A stretch of 64,000 bases of DNA from Pseudomonadota bacterium (GTDB lineage: Bacteria > Pseudomonadota > Gammaproteobacteria > Steroidobacterales > Steroidobacteraceae), in the NCBI GenBank assembly GCA_963204835.1, contig CAUJHJ010000048.1, positions 27,299 to 91,298 of the forward strand, given 5' to 3'. The notes beneath the pieces are model-generated. The model ran no database searches and was not told the DNA's origin. It saw only the letters and a program-made list of their open reading frames with translations. Below are positions 17,420 to 26,276 of this stretch, piece after piece; within the stretch, counting starts at the first letter, position 1; every line of letters begins with the position of its first letter. The position numbers were made by a program, and so were the translations under genes.

Positions 17420-17949
17420 ATGAACTCGCCATATTGCGCGACCAGGTCGCCACCGAGCGCCGCCACCTCGCGGCGCTGAAGCAAGCTTGCCGCGCCGCCC
17501 TGCAATCTTCGACCGATGCGCCCGGCAAGGCCGCGCTCTGCCGTGCGGCCGCCGCCTATCTTGCCTACGGCGGCCATCGCCTGCTTGCGCAGGACCAGGC
17601 CCACTGCCTGCTGCTGCGCCCACGCGTATCGCGCGCAGATGCGGCAAGCCATGCCTTGCTCGATGACCTCGAATCGGCCCTGCAACGCGCACGCGTCGCA
17701 CTGCAGGCGCTCGAATCTGCCACGGACCCCGTAGCGGGTGTCCGCGATTATCTCGACTTCATCGACGCGGTGCTCGGCAAGCGCCGCCACGGACTCGAGG
17801 CTCTGTTCCAGATGCACTATACGATCGAGGACTGGCGCGCAGCGTCTTTCGTCGATGCCGACAGCATCCTCGAGGAACGCGAGCGGTACGCCGCGGTGCG
17901 CGGCGCGTTTCCGGCCGGCCTCGAGCCGGGTGCCGGGGTCACGGCCTGA
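17416..17949 (+). CDS. Helical protein of unknown function
   Basis: A 177-residue protein I do not recognise. It is predicted almost all-helical, with long amphipathic stretches (ELAILRDQVATERRHLAALK at the start and LLDDLESALQRARVALQALE in the middle). It carries a conserved-looking core, YLDFIDAVLGKRRHGLEALF, then DWRAASFVDADSILEERERY. No signal peptide or membrane helix is seen. It lies between the Rieske oxygenase and MocA-like genes with short gaps, so it is probably in the same operon. Its start codon sits in a perfect inverted repeat, and no Shine-Dalgarno sequence is free of that hairpin. Confidence 0.7.
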   Translation: MDELAILRDQVATERRHLAALKQACRAALQSSTDAPGKAALCRAAAAYLAYGGHRLLAQDQAHCLLLRPRVSRADAASHALLDDLESALQRARVALQALESATDPVAGVRDYLDFIDAVLGKRRHGLEALFQMHYTIEDWRAASFVDADSILEERERYAAVRGAFPAGLEPGAGVTA

Positions 17950-17958
17950 CGGGGTCGC

Positions 17959-18573
17959 GTGGATTTCCCGTCCGCAGAGGCGCCCACCCTGCACGCGGTC
18001 GTGCTCGCCGCTGGCGCCTCCACCCGGTTTGGCTCGCCGAAACAACTCGTGCGCATCGATGGCAGGCCGCTGCTGCATGCTGTCGTTGGCCGCGCGGTCG
18101 AAGTGGCTGGGCATTCGGTCACGGTCGTGCTCGGCGCGCATGCGACCCAACTGACACCGCTCCTGCGCCACACGCCTGCTTCCGTGGTGGTCAACCGCGA
18201 ATGGCAGGAAGGCATGGCGAGCTCTATCCGCAGCGGCATGTCCCAGGTGCCCGGCGCGGCCGATGGTGTGCTGCTGGTCCTGGCCGACCAGCCGGGTGTC
18301 AGCAGCGAGGACCTGCGACGCCTTGCAGGCGCCTGGCGGCGCCAACCGGATTCGATCCTCGCCGCGCAGTACAGCGGCATCCTCGGGGTGCCCGCGATCT
18401 TTCCGCGCTGGGCGTTTCGCGATCTCGCCGAACTGCGCGGCGATCGCGGCGCGCAATTGCTGCTCAAGCGCTACATCGACCGGGTCGCGCGGCTGCCGAT
18501 GCCTTCCGCCGCGGTCGACATCGATACGCCCGAGGACCTGCTCGCGATCGAGCCGGGCAAGGAGGCCCGCTGA
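17959..18573 (+). CDS. MocA/MobA-like molybdenum cofactor nucleotidyltransferase
   Basis: A 204-residue NTP-transferase of the MobA/MocA family. The nucleotide-binding N-terminus is AVVLAAGASTRFGSPKQLV. The Mg-site block is LVLADQPGVSSEDLRRL, and GVPAIFPRWAFRDLAELRGDRGA is the usual C-terminal segment. Members such as MocA attach CMP to molybdopterin, giving the cofactor form used by xanthine-dehydrogenase-type enzymes, which fits the upstream xdhC. The start is GTG 17959. CTP versus GTP preference cannot be settled by eye. Confidence 0.88.
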   Translation: MDFPSAEAPTLHAVVLAAGASTRFGSPKQLVRIDGRPLLHAVVGRAVEVAGHSVTVVLGAHATQLTPLLRHTPASVVVNREWQEGMASSIRSGMSQVPGAADGVLLVLADQPGVSSEDLRRLAGAWRRQPDSILAAQYSGILGVPAIFPRWAFRDLAELRGDRGAQLLLKRYIDRVARLPMPSAAVDIDTPEDLLAIEPGKEAR

Positions 18574-18621
18574 TGGCTCACCCTCCGTCAACCCCGCCGG
18601 GTCCGGGGCGTTGAAGGCAGC

Positions 18622-19689
18622 ATGACAAACGCATGCCGCCGGCCGGCCGTGATCAGCCGGGGTCCGTGGACCGCACCATTGACCCTGACCCTGCTCGTGC
18701 TCGCCGGCTGCGGCGGTGGCGGCGACAGTCCGGTCGTAGGGGCCCCATCCCCTCCGCCGGCGACGACACCCACGCTGGAGCAGCGCAGCGCCGCCGCGGC
18801 CCAGACCGCGCAAAGCGATGGCAATCCGTGCGCCCCGATACGTCCCTTCTACTGGGAGATCGGCGACCGCAATGCGCGGGCCGCCTCGGGATCCATTGCC
18901 GTGGCAGGCAATCCGCCTGCCTACACCGCCGACAGCACGATGCCAATCGCGTCGGCTTCCAAGTGGATCTACGGCGCGTACGTGGCGCAGCGGCGCGCCG
19001 GCTCCCTGACCGACGAAGACATCCGCTTCCTGACCTTTCGCAGCGGTTACACGAGCTTCAGCCGCTGCCTGCCATCGCAGACGGTCGATGGGTGCGTCGG
19101 TTACGCCGACAACGGCGTTTACCACCCGGCCGCCGACGGGCTCTTCTCCTACGGCGGCGGGCACATGCAGAAACACGCCAGCCTGATCGGTCTCGGAACC
19201 ATGGACAGCGGAGCGCTCGCCACCGAGGTCCGCGCGAAGCTCGGCACCGACATCGAACTCGGCTACTCGCAGCCCCAGCTGGCCGGGGGCATCTTCACTT
19301 CCGCTGCCAACTATGCGCGCTTCCTGCGCAAGCTCCTGGGGGGCGAACTCATCCTCGGCAGCCTGCTCGGGTCCCATGCGGTCTGCACCAATCCCGCCAC
19401 CTGTCCGCAGGCGCTCAACGCACCCGTGCCGGGCAATGAAAGCTGGAGCTATTCGCTGGGCCACTGGGTGGAAACGGACCCGGCCGTCGGCGACGGCGCC
19501 TTCAGCAGCGCCGGCGCATTCGGCTTCTACCCGTGGATCGATGCAAGCCGCTCCTGGTACGGGATCATCGCCCGACAGCAGGCGCCCGCCCCAGGCACCG
19601 ATGAAGACGAGAGCCTCGGCGAAGGCGCGCGGTCCGTGCAGTGCGGCCGCCTCATTCGCAAGGCGTGGATCAGCGGCATCGCGCAGTGA
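18622..19689 (+). CDS. Beta-lactamase-family serine hydrolase, lipoprotein
   Basis: A 355-residue lipoprotein: lipobox LAGC (C30) followed by a Gly/Pro-rich spacer. The serine beta-lactamase/PBP-like catalytic motif SxxK is SASK (S111-K114), and QLAGGIFTSAANYARFLRKLLGG matches the conserved region before the third active-site element. The closing block AFGFYPWIDASRSWYGIIARQ fits the beta-sheet end of this fold. Six cysteines after the lipobox could form disulfides in the periplasm. Members act as esterases, peptidases or beta-lactamases; no specific activity is assigned. It is downstream of the MocA-like gene, possibly under its own promoter. Confidence 0.8.
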   Translation: MTNACRRPAVISRGPWTAPLTLTLLVLAGCGGGGDSPVVGAPSPPPATTPTLEQRSAAAAQTAQSDGNPCAPIRPFYWEIGDRNARAASGSIAVAGNPPAYTADSTMPIASASKWIYGAYVAQRRAGSLTDEDIRFLTFRSGYTSFSRCLPSQTVDGCVGYADNGVYHPAADGLFSYGGGHMQKHASLIGLGTMDSGALATEVRAKLGTDIELGYSQPQLAGGIFTSAANYARFLRKLLGGELILGSLLGSHAVCTNPATCPQALNAPVPGNESWSYSLGHWVETDPAVGDGAFSSAGAFGFYPWIDASRSWYGIIARQQAPAPGTDEDESLGEGARSVQCGRLIRKAWISGIAQ

Positions 19690-19717
19690 CGCAAGTCCCG
19701 CCGGCCGAAGGCCCGGC

Positions 19718-20398
19718 TCACAGGGGTGCGCGCCTTTTCACCCGCAGGCTTTCCTGCCACTCGCGCGCGAAATCGCGCTGGCAGCGGTAGTTCACCGCCG
19801 CCGTCACGCACATTGCGATCAGCGCCCCGAGGCTCGCGAGCGCCATGTCCTTCTGCGCATCCCAGGGATCGCCCTGGCTGCCGAGGAATGCGGCGCCGAG
19901 GTCACCGCCGAAGACGACCGCCGCGGCCCACTCGACCATTTCGTAGAGCGCGGAGCTCGACATCGTGAGGTCGAGCGGCAGGAAGTAGCCCCAGAAACCC
20001 TTGACGGCGGCGACCCGCAGGAACAGTTCGCGGATCGGATAGGCGAGCAGCAGCCCATAACCGAAGTGCACCATCCGGTCGAAGTTGTTCCGTTCCCAGC
20101 CGAACAGCGCGTCGATCGAGAAGCCGAGCATCCGTCGCGACCAGTCGTCGTACGGGACTTCGGAGTAGGTGTAGTGCGCGCCGATCGTGTGCAAGGCGAG
20201 GAACGTGAAGATCAGCGCGTATGAAGTGCGCGACAGCGGGAACGATCGCCACGTGGCGGCGAGCAACGCGATCGCCGCGACAGCCAGCGCATTTTCGAGC
20301 AACCAGTCGCTGCGGTTGAACGGCTCGATGGCAAGCGGCAGCCAGAGCGCGAACCAGGCGAGGAGCAGCGCGAGGGCGAAGCGGCCATTCGACTGCAT
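19718..20398 (-). CDS. DUF2238 (YjdF-like) membrane protein
   Basis: A 226-residue multi-helix membrane protein. Hydrophobic segments lie near 7-25, 33-50, 58-76, 108-125, 138-160 and 190-208. Signature pieces are GAHYTYSEVPY, NNFDRMVHFGYGLLLAYP, SSALYEMVEWAAA and GSQGDPWDAQKDMALASLGA, which place it in the DUF2238 family. Its function is unknown. It is the last gene of the isovaleryl-CoA dehydrogenase/carboxylase unit and its ATG overlaps the carboxylase TGA by one base (a GTG three bases upstream is also possible). Confidence 0.85.
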   Translation of the reverse strand: MQSNGRFALALLLAWFALWLPLAIEPFNRSDWLLENALAVAAIALLAATWRSFPLSRTSYALIFTFLALHTIGAHYTYSEVPYDDWSRRMLGFSIDALFGWERNNFDRMVHFGYGLLLAYPIRELFLRVAAVKGFWGYFLPLDLTMSSSALYEMVEWAAAVVFGGDLGAAFLGSQGDPWDAQKDMALASLGALIAMCVTAAVNYRCQRDFAREWQESLRVKRRAPL

Positions 20399-22326
20399 CA
20401 CCCGGCGGCCTCCCCTTCGATCGACAGCAGCCGCTCGCCTTCCCGCACGCGCTGGCCGGCGCGCACGTCGACGGCGGTCACGCGCCCCGCCACGGCTGCC
20501 CGCAAGGTGTGCTCCATTTTCATCGCCTCGAGCACTACGAGCGGCTGGCCGCGCTCGACCTGGCTGCCCTCCGTCACCTTGATGTCGAGTACCGCTCCGG
20601 GCATGGGCGCAAGCACTTGCCCGCCGCCGCCCATCGCCTCCGCCGGAGTACCCTTCGCGACGCGTGCCAGGCGGAAGAACTCGCCGTCGAGCCAGACGCG
20701 GACCTCATCGGGAAGGACCGCCACTTCCACCGGGGGTTCGTTGCCGGCTATCGCGCCATCGGCAAGGCCAGGCGTTCCCGCCAACGGCGCCACCACCACG
20801 AGCGGCTTCTCCACGCCCGGCAGCATGAACCTCACCTCGGTCTCACCCGGCCCCTGCACGCGCCAACCGTCCGTCGCGGCCCAGGGATCGAGGGCAGCGC
20901 CCGCCGTGGGCGTGAGCAGCGCGATCGCCGCGAGCCCTGCGGCGCGCCCGCACTGCGCGGCGTGATCCGGCAGCAGCGCATCGCCCCGCGCGTCGATCAG
21001 GCCCGTCGTCATGCGGCCGGCGCGGAAATCGGCGTCGCGCGAAAGCGCCACGAGCGCGGCGAGGTTCGTGGTCACGCCTTCCACGCGGCTCGCGAGCAGC
21101 GCGACCTCGAGTTCCCGCAGGGCGGCCTCGCGGGAACTCCCATGGACGATCACTTTCGCGAGCAACGCGTCGTAATCGGTAACTACCCGGTCGCCCTGCT
21201 CGACGGCCGCATCGACACGCACGGCGCCACCGGGCCAACGCAGCACTTCCACGCGCCCGCCGGCCGGCAAGTAACCATTGCGCGGATCCTCCGCGTAGAC
21301 GCGCGCCTCGAAGGCATGGCCGCGCGGTGCTGCCGGTCGCGCAGGCAAGGGCTCGCCCGCAGCCACCCGCAACTGCCATTCGACGAGGTCGATGCCGAGC
21401 ACCGCCTCAGTGACCGGGTGTTCAACCTGCAGGCGCGTGTTCATTTCGAGGAACCAGCCCTCCTCGCCCGCCACGATGAACTCCACAGTGCCCGCATTCT
21501 CATAGCCGACCGCCTGGGCCGCCCGCACTGCGGCCTGGTGCAGCCGCTCGCGCAAGGCCACGGAAAGCCCCGGGGCGGGACACTCCTCGATCACCTTCTG
21601 GTAGCGGCGCTGCAGGGAGCAATCGCGCTCGTACAGGTGCAGGCAGTTGCCGTGGCGATCCGCGATCACCTGCACTTCGACATGCCGCGGCGACTCGATG
21701 TAGCGCTCGAGCAGCAGCCGGCCATCGCCAAACGCGCGCTCGGCCTCGCCGCGCGCGGCCGATATCGCGGCCGGAACTTCGGCCAGGCTGCGCGCCACGC
21801 GCATGCCCTTGCCGCCGCCGCCTGCGATCGCCTTCACGAGCAGCGGGAAGCCGACGCGTTCGGCCTCGCGGCACAGCGTGGCCTCGTCCTGGACTTCACC
21901 CTGCCAGCCCGGCACCACCGGCACGCCCGCGGCGCGCATCAGCGCCTTCGCCTCGTCCTTGCGGCCCATCGCACGCATCGCCGCGCCGCCCGGGCCGACG
22001 AACACGATGCCGGCCACCGCACAGGCGTCGGCAAAATCCGCGTTCTGCGACAGGAAACCGTAGCCGGGGTGGATGGCATCCGCGCCACTTTCGCGGGCGG
22101 CGCGCAACACGGCCTCGATGTCGAGGTAACTCTCGCGCGCCGCCGCCGGGCCGACGCGCACGGCGAGGTCGGCACTGCGTACGTGCAGCGCATCCACGTC
22201 GGCGTCGGAATGGATCGCGACCGTGCGCATGCCGAGCCGGTCCGCCGTGCGCATCACGCGGCAGGCGATCTCACCGCGGTTTGCGACCAGCAGCGTGCGC
22301 AGCGGCCTCGCGACCGGACTACTCAT
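20398..22326 (-). CDS. Biotin-dependent acyl-CoA carboxylase alpha subunit, probably methylcrotonyl-CoA
   Basis: A 642-residue protein with a biotin carboxylase domain: N-terminal [22 protein letters not shown]-grasp loop [29 protein letters not shown] and [17 protein letters not shown] linker and C-terminal biotinyl domain follow, with the biotinylation motif EAMKMEH (Lys at about 603). The adjacent isovaleryl-CoA dehydrogenase points to methylcrotonyl-CoA carboxylase in leucine breakdown (MccA/LiuD). The carboxyltransferase partner (MccB/LiuB) is not in the window, so acetyl- or propionyl-CoA carboxylase use cannot be ruled out. The start overlaps the dehydrogenase gene by 8 bp. Confidence 0.9.
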   Translation of the reverse strand: MSSPVARPLRTLLVANRGEIACRVMRTADRLGMRTVAIHSDADVDALHVRSADLAVRVGPAAARESYLDIEAVLRAARESGADAIHPGYGFLSQNADFADACAVAGIVFVGPGGAAMRAMGRKDEAKALMRAAGVPVVPGWQGEVQDEATLCREAERVGFPLLVKAIAGGGGKGMRVARSLAEVPAAISAARGEAERAFGDGRLLLERYIESPRHVEVQVIADRHGNCLHLYERDCSLQRRYQKVIEECPAPGLSVALRERLHQAAVRAAQAVGYENAGTVEFIVAGEEGWFLEMNTRLQVEHPVTEAVLGIDLVEWQLRVAAGEPLPARPAAPRGHAFEARVYAEDPRNGYLPAGGRVEVLRWPGGAVRVDAAVEQGDRVVTDYDALLAKVIVHGSSREAALRELEVALLASRVEGVTTNLAALVALSRDADFRAGRMTTGLIDARGDALLPDHAAQCGRAAGLAAIALLTPTAGAALDPWAATDGWRVQGPGETEVRFMLPGVEKPLVVVAPLAGTPGLADGAIAGNEPPVEVAVLPDEVRVWLDGEFFRLARVAKGTPAEAMGGGGQVLAPMPGAVLDIKVTEGSQVERGQPLVVLEAMKMEHTLRAAVAGRVTAVDVRAGQRVREGERLLSIEGEAAG

Positions 22327-23476
22327 CGGCCCCGAACAGCTCGCGGCCGATCAGCATGCGGCGGATCTCGCTGGTGCCAGCCCCGATTTCATACAACTTC
22401 GCGTCGCGCAACAGGCGGCCGGCCGGGTAGTCGTTGATGTAGCCGTTGCCGCCGAGTGCCTGGATCGTCTCGAGCGCGCACTGCGTCGCCCGTTCGCTCG
22501 CGTAGAGGATGCATCCCGCGGCATCGTAGCGGGTGGTGCGGCCCCGGTCGCAGGCGCGCGCCACGCCGTAGACGTAGGCGCGGCAGGCGTTCAGCGTCGT
22601 GTAGAGGTCGGCGATCTTGCCCTGCATCAGCTGGAACTGGCCGATCGCCTGGCCGAACTGCTTGCGCTCGCGCACATAGGGCAGCACCGTATCGAGGCAG
22701 GCCTGCATGATGCCGAGCGGACCGCCCGCGAGCACCACGCGTTCGTAGTCGAGGCCGCTCATCAGCACCTCGACCCCGCGTCCCGGTTCGTGCAGCAGGT
22801 TGTCCATCGGCACGCGGCAACCGTCGAACACGAGTTCGGAAGTGTCCGAGCCGCGCATGCCGAGCTTGTCGAGCTTCTGCGCCGGATGGAAACCCGGCAT
22901 GCCGCGCTCGACGATGAATGCGGTGATGCCCTGCGGGCCGCGCGTGCCGGGCAGGCGCGCATAGACAACCACGACATCGGCCTCAGGCCCGTTCGTGATC
23001 CACATCTTGCGGCCATCGAGCACGTAGTGATCGCCCGCAAGGCTCGCCGCGAGGCGCATGCCGACGACATCCGAACCCGACTCCGGCTCGCTCATCGCCA
23101 GCGCGCCGACATGCTCGCCGGAGAGCAGCCGCGGCAGGTATCGGCGCTTCTGTGCCGGGGTGCCCCAGCGGCGCAGCTGGTTGATGCAAAGGTTGGAATG
23201 CGCGCCGTAAGAGAGGCCCACCGACGCCGAGGCGCGGCTCACCTCTTCCATCGCTATCACGTGCTCCAGATAGCCGAGGCCACTACCGCCGTCCTCGATG
23301 GACACCGTGATGCCGTGCAGTCCCAATTCGCCGAGCTCCGGCCACAGGTCGCGCGGGAATTTGTTATCCCGGTCGATGTCCCGGGCACGGGGCGCGATGC
23401 GTTCCTGGGCGAAAGCCCTGACTGTCTGGCGCAGGAGCTCGCCGCTCTCGCCCAGGTCGAAATCGAACTCCGCCAA
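22319..23476 (-). CDS. Isovaleryl-CoA dehydrogenase
   Basis: An acyl-CoA dehydrogenase of about 385 residues converting isovaleryl-CoA to 3-methylcrotonyl-Co[44 protein letters not shown] and the catalytic-Glu region [13 protein letters not shown] (position typical of isovaleryl-CoA dehydrogenases) support the call, as does [19 protein letters not shown]. The start is uncertain: the frame has no ATG or GTG near the expected N-terminus, so TTG 23476 is given. An out-of-frame ATG at 23490 would join the frame ([16 protein letters not shown]) if the C-run at 23479-23482 had one more base. Confidence 0.92.
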   Translation of the reverse strand: MAEFDFDLGESGELLRQTVRAFAQERIAPRARDIDRDNKFPRDLWPELGELGLHGITVSIEDGGSGLGYLEHVIAMEEVSRASASVGLSYGAHSNLCINQLRRWGTPAQKRRYLPRLLSGEHVGALAMSEPESGSDVVGMRLAASLAGDHYVLDGRKMWITNGPEADVVVVYARLPGTRGPQGITAFIVERGMPGFHPAQKLDKLGMRGSDTSELVFDGCRVPMDNLLHEPGRGVEVLMSGLDYERVVLAGGPLGIMQACLDTVLPYVRERKQFGQAIGQFQLMQGKIADLYTTLNACRAYVYGVARACDRGRTTRYDAAGCILYASERATQCALETIQALGGNGYINDYPAGRLLRDAKLYEIGAGTSEIRRMLIGRELFGADE

Positions 23477-23528
23477 GACCCCTCGCTCATCCGCTGCGCG
23501 GATCGGAATTTTGGGGCCGCAGTTTACA

Positions 23529-24212
23529 CTAGAGCCCCATGGCGTCGCGTCGCGCGGCTGATTGCATATGCACGAGCGCCCGACCATGCAGGGCAATGGC
23601 ACCCTGGGCATAACAACCCAGCGCGAAGGCGCTCGAGTCGCCTAGCCGCAGGCCGGCGATGAAGAGCGGCGCGGTGATCGGGAAAAGCAGCGGCCGGCAG
23701 ATGCTGACGCGCAGCCCGAGCTGGTTGGCTTCGGCGATCGACTGGCCGGATGCCGCGCCGCGCGCGGTGCGCCGCCGCGACCATACATTCGGGATTTCGA
23801 CCCGGCCGTCGACCTGCCTGCCGTGATCCGCAAAGCTCGCCGACGTCGGGCTCCAGATCTCGATGCGCGTGCGATCGCGCCGCTGCGCATCCGCCAGGCT
23901 GGCCGCCCAGGCTTGCGACGCACCGCGCGTCGCGTGCAACGGCACGAGGCCGCGCGCGAGCGCGCGGCGCATGGCGCCGCGGTCCCCATGTTCGGTGGCG
24001 CCGGCGCGAGCCGCCATGAGGGTGGCGACGCCGAGCGTCTGCCGGGCCACGGTGAGCAGGGCGATCTCGAGCGTGCCGAAGATGAGCGGCACGAGCACGG
24101 CGAACGCCACGACCAGGAACTCGATCGTCGCGGCGCCACGGTCACCGCGGAGCCTGCCCGAGGCACGGAACACGCGCGCGCGAGGCCCCTCAGGATTTCG
24201 CCCGTCGGTCAT
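23529..24212 (-). CDS. TadE/TadG-like pseudopilin-type protein, end of tad operon
   Basis: A 227-residue protein with the prepilin-like N-terminus of TadE/TadF proteins: [31 protein letters not shown], a Glu in the TadE position of the hydrophobic helix. The remainder is a periplasmic domain with two later hydrophobic stretches. TadE-type proteins are minor pseudopilins of Flp pili, cleaved by TadV-like peptidases. It is the last gene of the tad operon and its ATG (24212) lies inside the preceding DUF192 gene by 23 bp. Confidence 0.75.
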   Translation of the reverse strand: MTDGRNPEGPRARVFRASGRLRGDRGAATIEFLVVAFAVLVPLIFGTLEIALLTVARQTLGVATLMAARAGATEHGDRGAMRRALARGLVPLHATRGASQAWAASLADAQRRDRTRIEIWSPTSASFADHGRQVDGRVEIPNVWSRRRTARGAASGQSIAEANQLGLRVSICRPLLFPITAPLFIAGLRLGDSSAFALGCYAQGAIALHGRALVHMQSAARRDAMGL

Positions 24213-24543
24213 CAAGACGGTCTCCAGGCCGGATCGCAAGCTGGCGGCACAGCCCCGCTGGCATCTCCCATGCGCTCAATGCACTGCCACACACCGCGAT
24301 GCGCCAGGGGCGCAGGCCGTGCACGCAGCGCAGGACTTCGCCAGCGCGATCGGTGAACACGACGTCGATCGCGGCACGGAGCCCGAAGGTATGCACGCCC
24401 GCGCAAGGCGTGATCTTCACGACCGTGGGACGCTGGAGCCGGCGCCGCAGCGCGAGGCCGCGCGCACGCTCAAGGAAGGTTTCGCAGGCCAGCACCCGCG
24501 CCTCGAGCAGGCGGCCGTTGTGGTGCAGGCAACGCAGGTCCAT
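24190..24543 (-). CDS. DUF192 family protein
   Basis: A 117-residue member of DUF192. Characteristic elements are the N-terminal VLACETFLERARGLALRR, the TPCAGVHTFGLRAAIDVVFTDRAGEVLR core (usual form xCxxxHTFfMxfpIDvvFlD), and PGDRL near the end. The function is unknown. No signal peptide is seen, unlike many DUF192 proteins. It lies 9 bp after tadC inside the tad operon, an arrangement seen in other tad loci, so a link to Flp pilus assembly is plausible. Confidence 0.85.
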   Translation of the reverse strand: MDLRCLHHNGRLLEARVLACETFLERARGLALRRRLQRPTVVKITPCAGVHTFGLRAAIDVVFTDRAGEVLRCVHGLRPWRIAVCGSALSAWEMPAGLCRQLAIRPGDRLDDRRAKS

Positions 24544-24552
24544 GGCGGCTCC

Positions 24553-25434
24553 TCATGCCCAATGCAGCAGGCGCTGCGCGATGGGAAAGCCGATCACGAG
24601 GAAGGCGCAAGGGAAGATGCAGAGGATCAGGGGCGCGAGCATCTTCACAGGGCTTTCCATCGCCAGCCGCTCGGCGCGCGCAAAGCGTTCCTCCGTGCGC
24701 TGCACCGCCTGCGCGCGCAGGGTGGTGGCCACGCCGGCGCCGCTCGCGTCGGCATGCACGATCGCGGCGAGCATCGCCTGCTCGCCTGGGTGGGCGTGCC
24801 GCGCGGCGAGCTCGGCAAGCGCCTCGGCGCGTGGGCGGCCCGCATGGATCGCGCGCAGGGCCTCGGCGAGCCCTCGCTGCAGCACGCCCGCGCCCACCGC
24901 CCCGACGCCGAGGCGCAGTGCCGCGCCGAGGGCGCAGCCCGCCTCCACGGCGAGCGTCGTCAGCTCGAGGAAGTGCGGCAGCTCACGGTCGATTTCGCGC
25001 ACGACCCTGCGCCGGCGATCGCGCAGCCACAGCACCGGCCATGCGGTCCCCACGGCGCCCGCGAACCCGGCGGTGGCCGGTGATGCGCCGCCGACGAGGC
25101 CGAGGGTTGTCGCAATGGCACCTGTGAGGAGGGGCAGCACGAGCCATTCGCCAGGCTGTATCGCCTCGTCGAGGTCGGCACCCCGCAGGCGCTGGCCGGC
25201 ACCCGACATCCATTGCCGGCGTTGCACGGGGGCGAGCGACACCCGGGCGAGTGCCGCGGCCAGCAGGGCGGCGATCGGCAGGAGCAGCCGCAACCAGTGA
25301 GGCAGGCCGGCGAGTGGACGATTTTGGCGCGCGCGCTCCGCGAGCACGGCGCACACGCCGAGCCAGCCGAGCGTCGCGGTCGCCATGCCCATGGTCAGGG
25401 CGAGCAGCGCGATCCATGGGTCGAATCGAGTCAT
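24553..25434 (-). CDS. tadC: Flp pilus assembly inner-membrane protein TadC
   Basis: A 293-residue type II secretion F-domain protein. Membrane helices lie near 10-30, 45-62, 100-118 and at the C-terminus (MLAPLILCIFPCAFLVIGFP). The F-domain is seen as LPHFLELTTLAVEAGCALGAAL with the later EQAMLAAIVHADASGAGVATTLRAQA. Together with TadB it forms the inner-membrane platform on which the TadA ATPase acts. The ATG at 25434 overlaps the tadB stop (ATGA), which is why the longer frame is rejected. Confidence 0.88.
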   Translation of the reverse strand: MTRFDPWIALLALTMGMATATLGWLGVCAVLAERARQNRPLAGLPHWLRLLLPIAALLAAALARVSLAPVQRRQWMSGAGQRLRGADLDEAIQPGEWLVLPLLTGAIATTLGLVGGASPATAGFAGAVGTAWPVLWLRDRRRRVVREIDRELPHFLELTTLAVEAGCALGAALRLGVGAVGAGVLQRGLAEALRAIHAGRPRAEALAELAARHAHPGEQAMLAAIVHADASGAGVATTLRAQAVQRTEERFARAERLAMESPVKMLAPLILCIFPCAFLVIGFPIAQRLLHWA

Positions 25435-26276
25435 ACGTCGATCGCCACGATCCGGCGGATCAGCAGCCAACCGGTCGTCTCCAGCAGCGCGATGCAGGCG
25501 AGCACCATCCATCCACCGGCCGTGGTGAAAAGCGGGCGCATCGACTGCGGGTCGAGCGCCAGCAGGGCCAGCATCAGCGCAATGGGCAACGCAGTCACGA
25601 TCACGGCCTGCAAGCGACCCTGCGAGGTGAGCGCGCGCAGTTTCGACTCGATCACGTGCTTGCGGCGCAAGGTGTCGGCCAGCCGATCGAGCGTTCCGCA
25701 GAGGCTCCCGCCGACCTCCATCGCGAGGGCGATCGCCGTCACCAGCAGGCGCACTTCGGCGAGCGGCAGCCGGCGGGCCATTTCGCGCAAGGCATCATCG
25801 AGGCGCACGCCGAGTCGATGGCGGCGCATCACGAGCATGAGCTCGTGGCCGAGCGGCAGGGCAACGCGGGCCGACACCTGGTCGAGACCCTGCGAGAGTG
25901 CAGCGCCGGCCCTCACGGCACCGGCCAGCATCGCCATTGCGTCGGGGAGCTGTGCGCCGACCTGCCGCAGGTAACGCCGGCGCCACCCTGCCTGCAACAG
26001 CCGCGGCGCCCCGAAGGCGGCCACGGCGGCCGCGCACGCGAGCAGCGGCGACTGCAGCACCGCGATGGCGAACGCCAGCGCGAGCACTGCCGAAAGGGCA
26101 CTTGCCCTGAGGAGGCGTTCGGGCTCGATGAAGATGAAGAGGTCTGCCAGCGCAGAGGCCGGGGCCTCGATGGCCTCGCGGCGAAAGGAACCCGCGGCCA
26201 CGCGCAGGCTGCCTGCGAAACCGATCGCCGCAGCTGCCGCCGCGAGTGCGGACAGCGCGCAGATCAGTGCCGGCAC
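25431..26276 (-). CDS. tadB: Flp pilus assembly inner-membrane protein TadB
   Basis: A 281-residue F-domain protein, the partner of TadC. Hydrophobic helices lie at about 5-22, 60-90 and two near the C-terminus. The F-domain core includes LPDAMAMLAGAVRAGAALSQGLDQV and LVTAIALAMEVGGSLCGTLDRLADTLR. It starts 13 bp inside the end of tadA. TadB is somewhat short for the family, which is normal when the N-terminal cytoplasmic region is reduced. Confidence 0.88.
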   Translation of the reverse strand: MPALICALSALAAAAAAIGFAGSLRVAAGSFRREAIEAPASALADLFIFIEPERLLRASALSAVLALAFAIAVLQSPLLACAAAVAAFGAPRLLQAGWRRRYLRQVGAQLPDAMAMLAGAVRAGAALSQGLDQVSARVALPLGHELMLVMRRHRLGVRLDDALREMARRLPLAEVRLLVTAIALAMEVGGSLCGTLDRLADTLRRKHVIESKLRALTSQGRLQAVIVTALPIALMLALLALDPQSMRPLFTTAGGWMVLACIALLETTGWLLIRRIVAIDV

